Below are positions 63,868-64,000 of a stretch of DNA of 64,000 bases, piece after piece (positions within the stretch are counted from its first letter, which is position 1; every line of letters begins with the position of its first letter). The stretch comes from Verpa conica (taxonomy: Eukaryota; Ascomycota; Pezizomycetes; Pezizales; Morchellaceae). Location: positions 806,001-870,000 of the forward strand of contig JAUFSD010000014.1 in NCBI GenBank assembly GCA_033030425.1. Direction: 5' to 3'. The notes under the pieces are model-generated. The model searched no databases and was not told where the DNA came from. It saw only the letters and a program-made list of their open reading frames with translations. Position numbers and translations under genes: made by a program.

Positions 63868-64000
63868 ATGCATCGTAATTTCGCTAGGTACCTCCTTGCG
63901 CCCGCTCCACAACTATTGTACTCCTACTAAAAACCAAAGTTTTCTCGCCTCAAGACCTATTGAGATCCAATCCCGCGACAAAAGCTACTTCATCAACAGC
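63868..64000 (+). CDS. BTB/POZ gene B24, 5' end only (runs off the window)
   Basis: Exon 1 is 63868-63887 (MHRNFA, 20 nt), intron 63888-63939 (52 bp, CCTACTAAAAACCAAAG end), and exon 2 opens FLASRPIEIQSRDKSYFINS, the beginning of the BTB first half in the EIQS-x-x-x-SYF form seen in B3 and B9. The frame is intact to the last base. The array therefore continues beyond the right edge. Everything after this point is unseen, so the C-terminal type is unknown. Confidence 0.75.

Overview
The window looks like nuclear DNA of a filamentous ascomycete. Introns are short (47-61 bp) with GT...CTAAC-like...AG signals, promoters carry TTAGGG telomere-type repeats, and there are Tad1/I-like LINEs and TG...CA solo LTRs. 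A member of the Pezizomycetes would fit, but the sequence alone does not fix the species. No rRNA, tRNA, CRISPR array or bacterial-type operon is visible.

The window is almost entirely one tandem array of a fast-diverging BTB/POZ gene family. I count 24 copies, labelled B1-B24 from left to right: two run off the window edges, one is broken by an LTR-like insertion, and at least four further decayed relics lie between them. B1-B22 (1-59.6 kb) are all on the minus strand; B23 and B24 (61.8-64 kb) are on the plus strand. Each protein has a split BTB domain (an N-terminal half ending FLY-x-G-x-Y, then an acidic disordered linker often carrying TPDTVQS, then a LLVHAKVYALAQYK helix pair), a BACK-like helical segment (IELLEYVYSH ... 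RDLVSTFAAENFEKL ... ELMEKVAERL), and a variable coiled-coil C-terminus.

The array divides by architecture. B1-B18 (1-47.4 kb) end in coiled coils, with special elaborations: a 21-residue repeat tract in B9, a WF-x-x-x-C-P-E module in B14-B16, and an E-P-E-V tract in B17. B19-B23 (49.1-63.1 kb) instead carry a transmembrane helix followed by 1-3 copies of a two-cysteine module (C-x-Y-Y-E-x3-W-x-G-S ... L-K-E-x-C) that I do not recognise from any named family.

The array also divides by 5' structure. Twenty copies share a cassette: a telomere-like promoter box (AACCCTAACCC plus GGATGCCTG, in gene sense CAGGCATCC...GGGTTAGGG) 80-180 bp before the start, a coding first exon of usually 17-29 nt (44 nt in two copies) encoding MPP-x-F-type peptides, and a phase-2 intron. 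Nine of them also have a distal box (gene sense CGAGTGAYATCYCATG). The box flips with gene orientation in B23 and B24. The other four copies (B4, B5, B20, B21) have neither intron nor telomere box and share a TTCCCCGC element instead. This implies co-regulation of the family by two promoter types.

Mobile DNA has shaped the locus. A full-length LINE (38.56-46.23 kb, 16-bp target duplication, poly-A) is interrupted by two solo LTRs of one family with different 5-bp duplications. Other insertions are a 5'-truncated RNase H-type LINE (14.3-15.2 kb), an LTR-like insertion inside B8, a MITE with 9-bp duplication inside a BTB relic (29 kb), and two further terminal-inverted-repeat elements. Only two small non-BTB candidate genes are seen: a two-TM protein at 57.7-58.0 kb and a spliced 114-residue protein at 60.65-61.05 kb, beside the strand switch. 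Spliced models were checked by hand: every complete two-exon model has a total length divisible by three.
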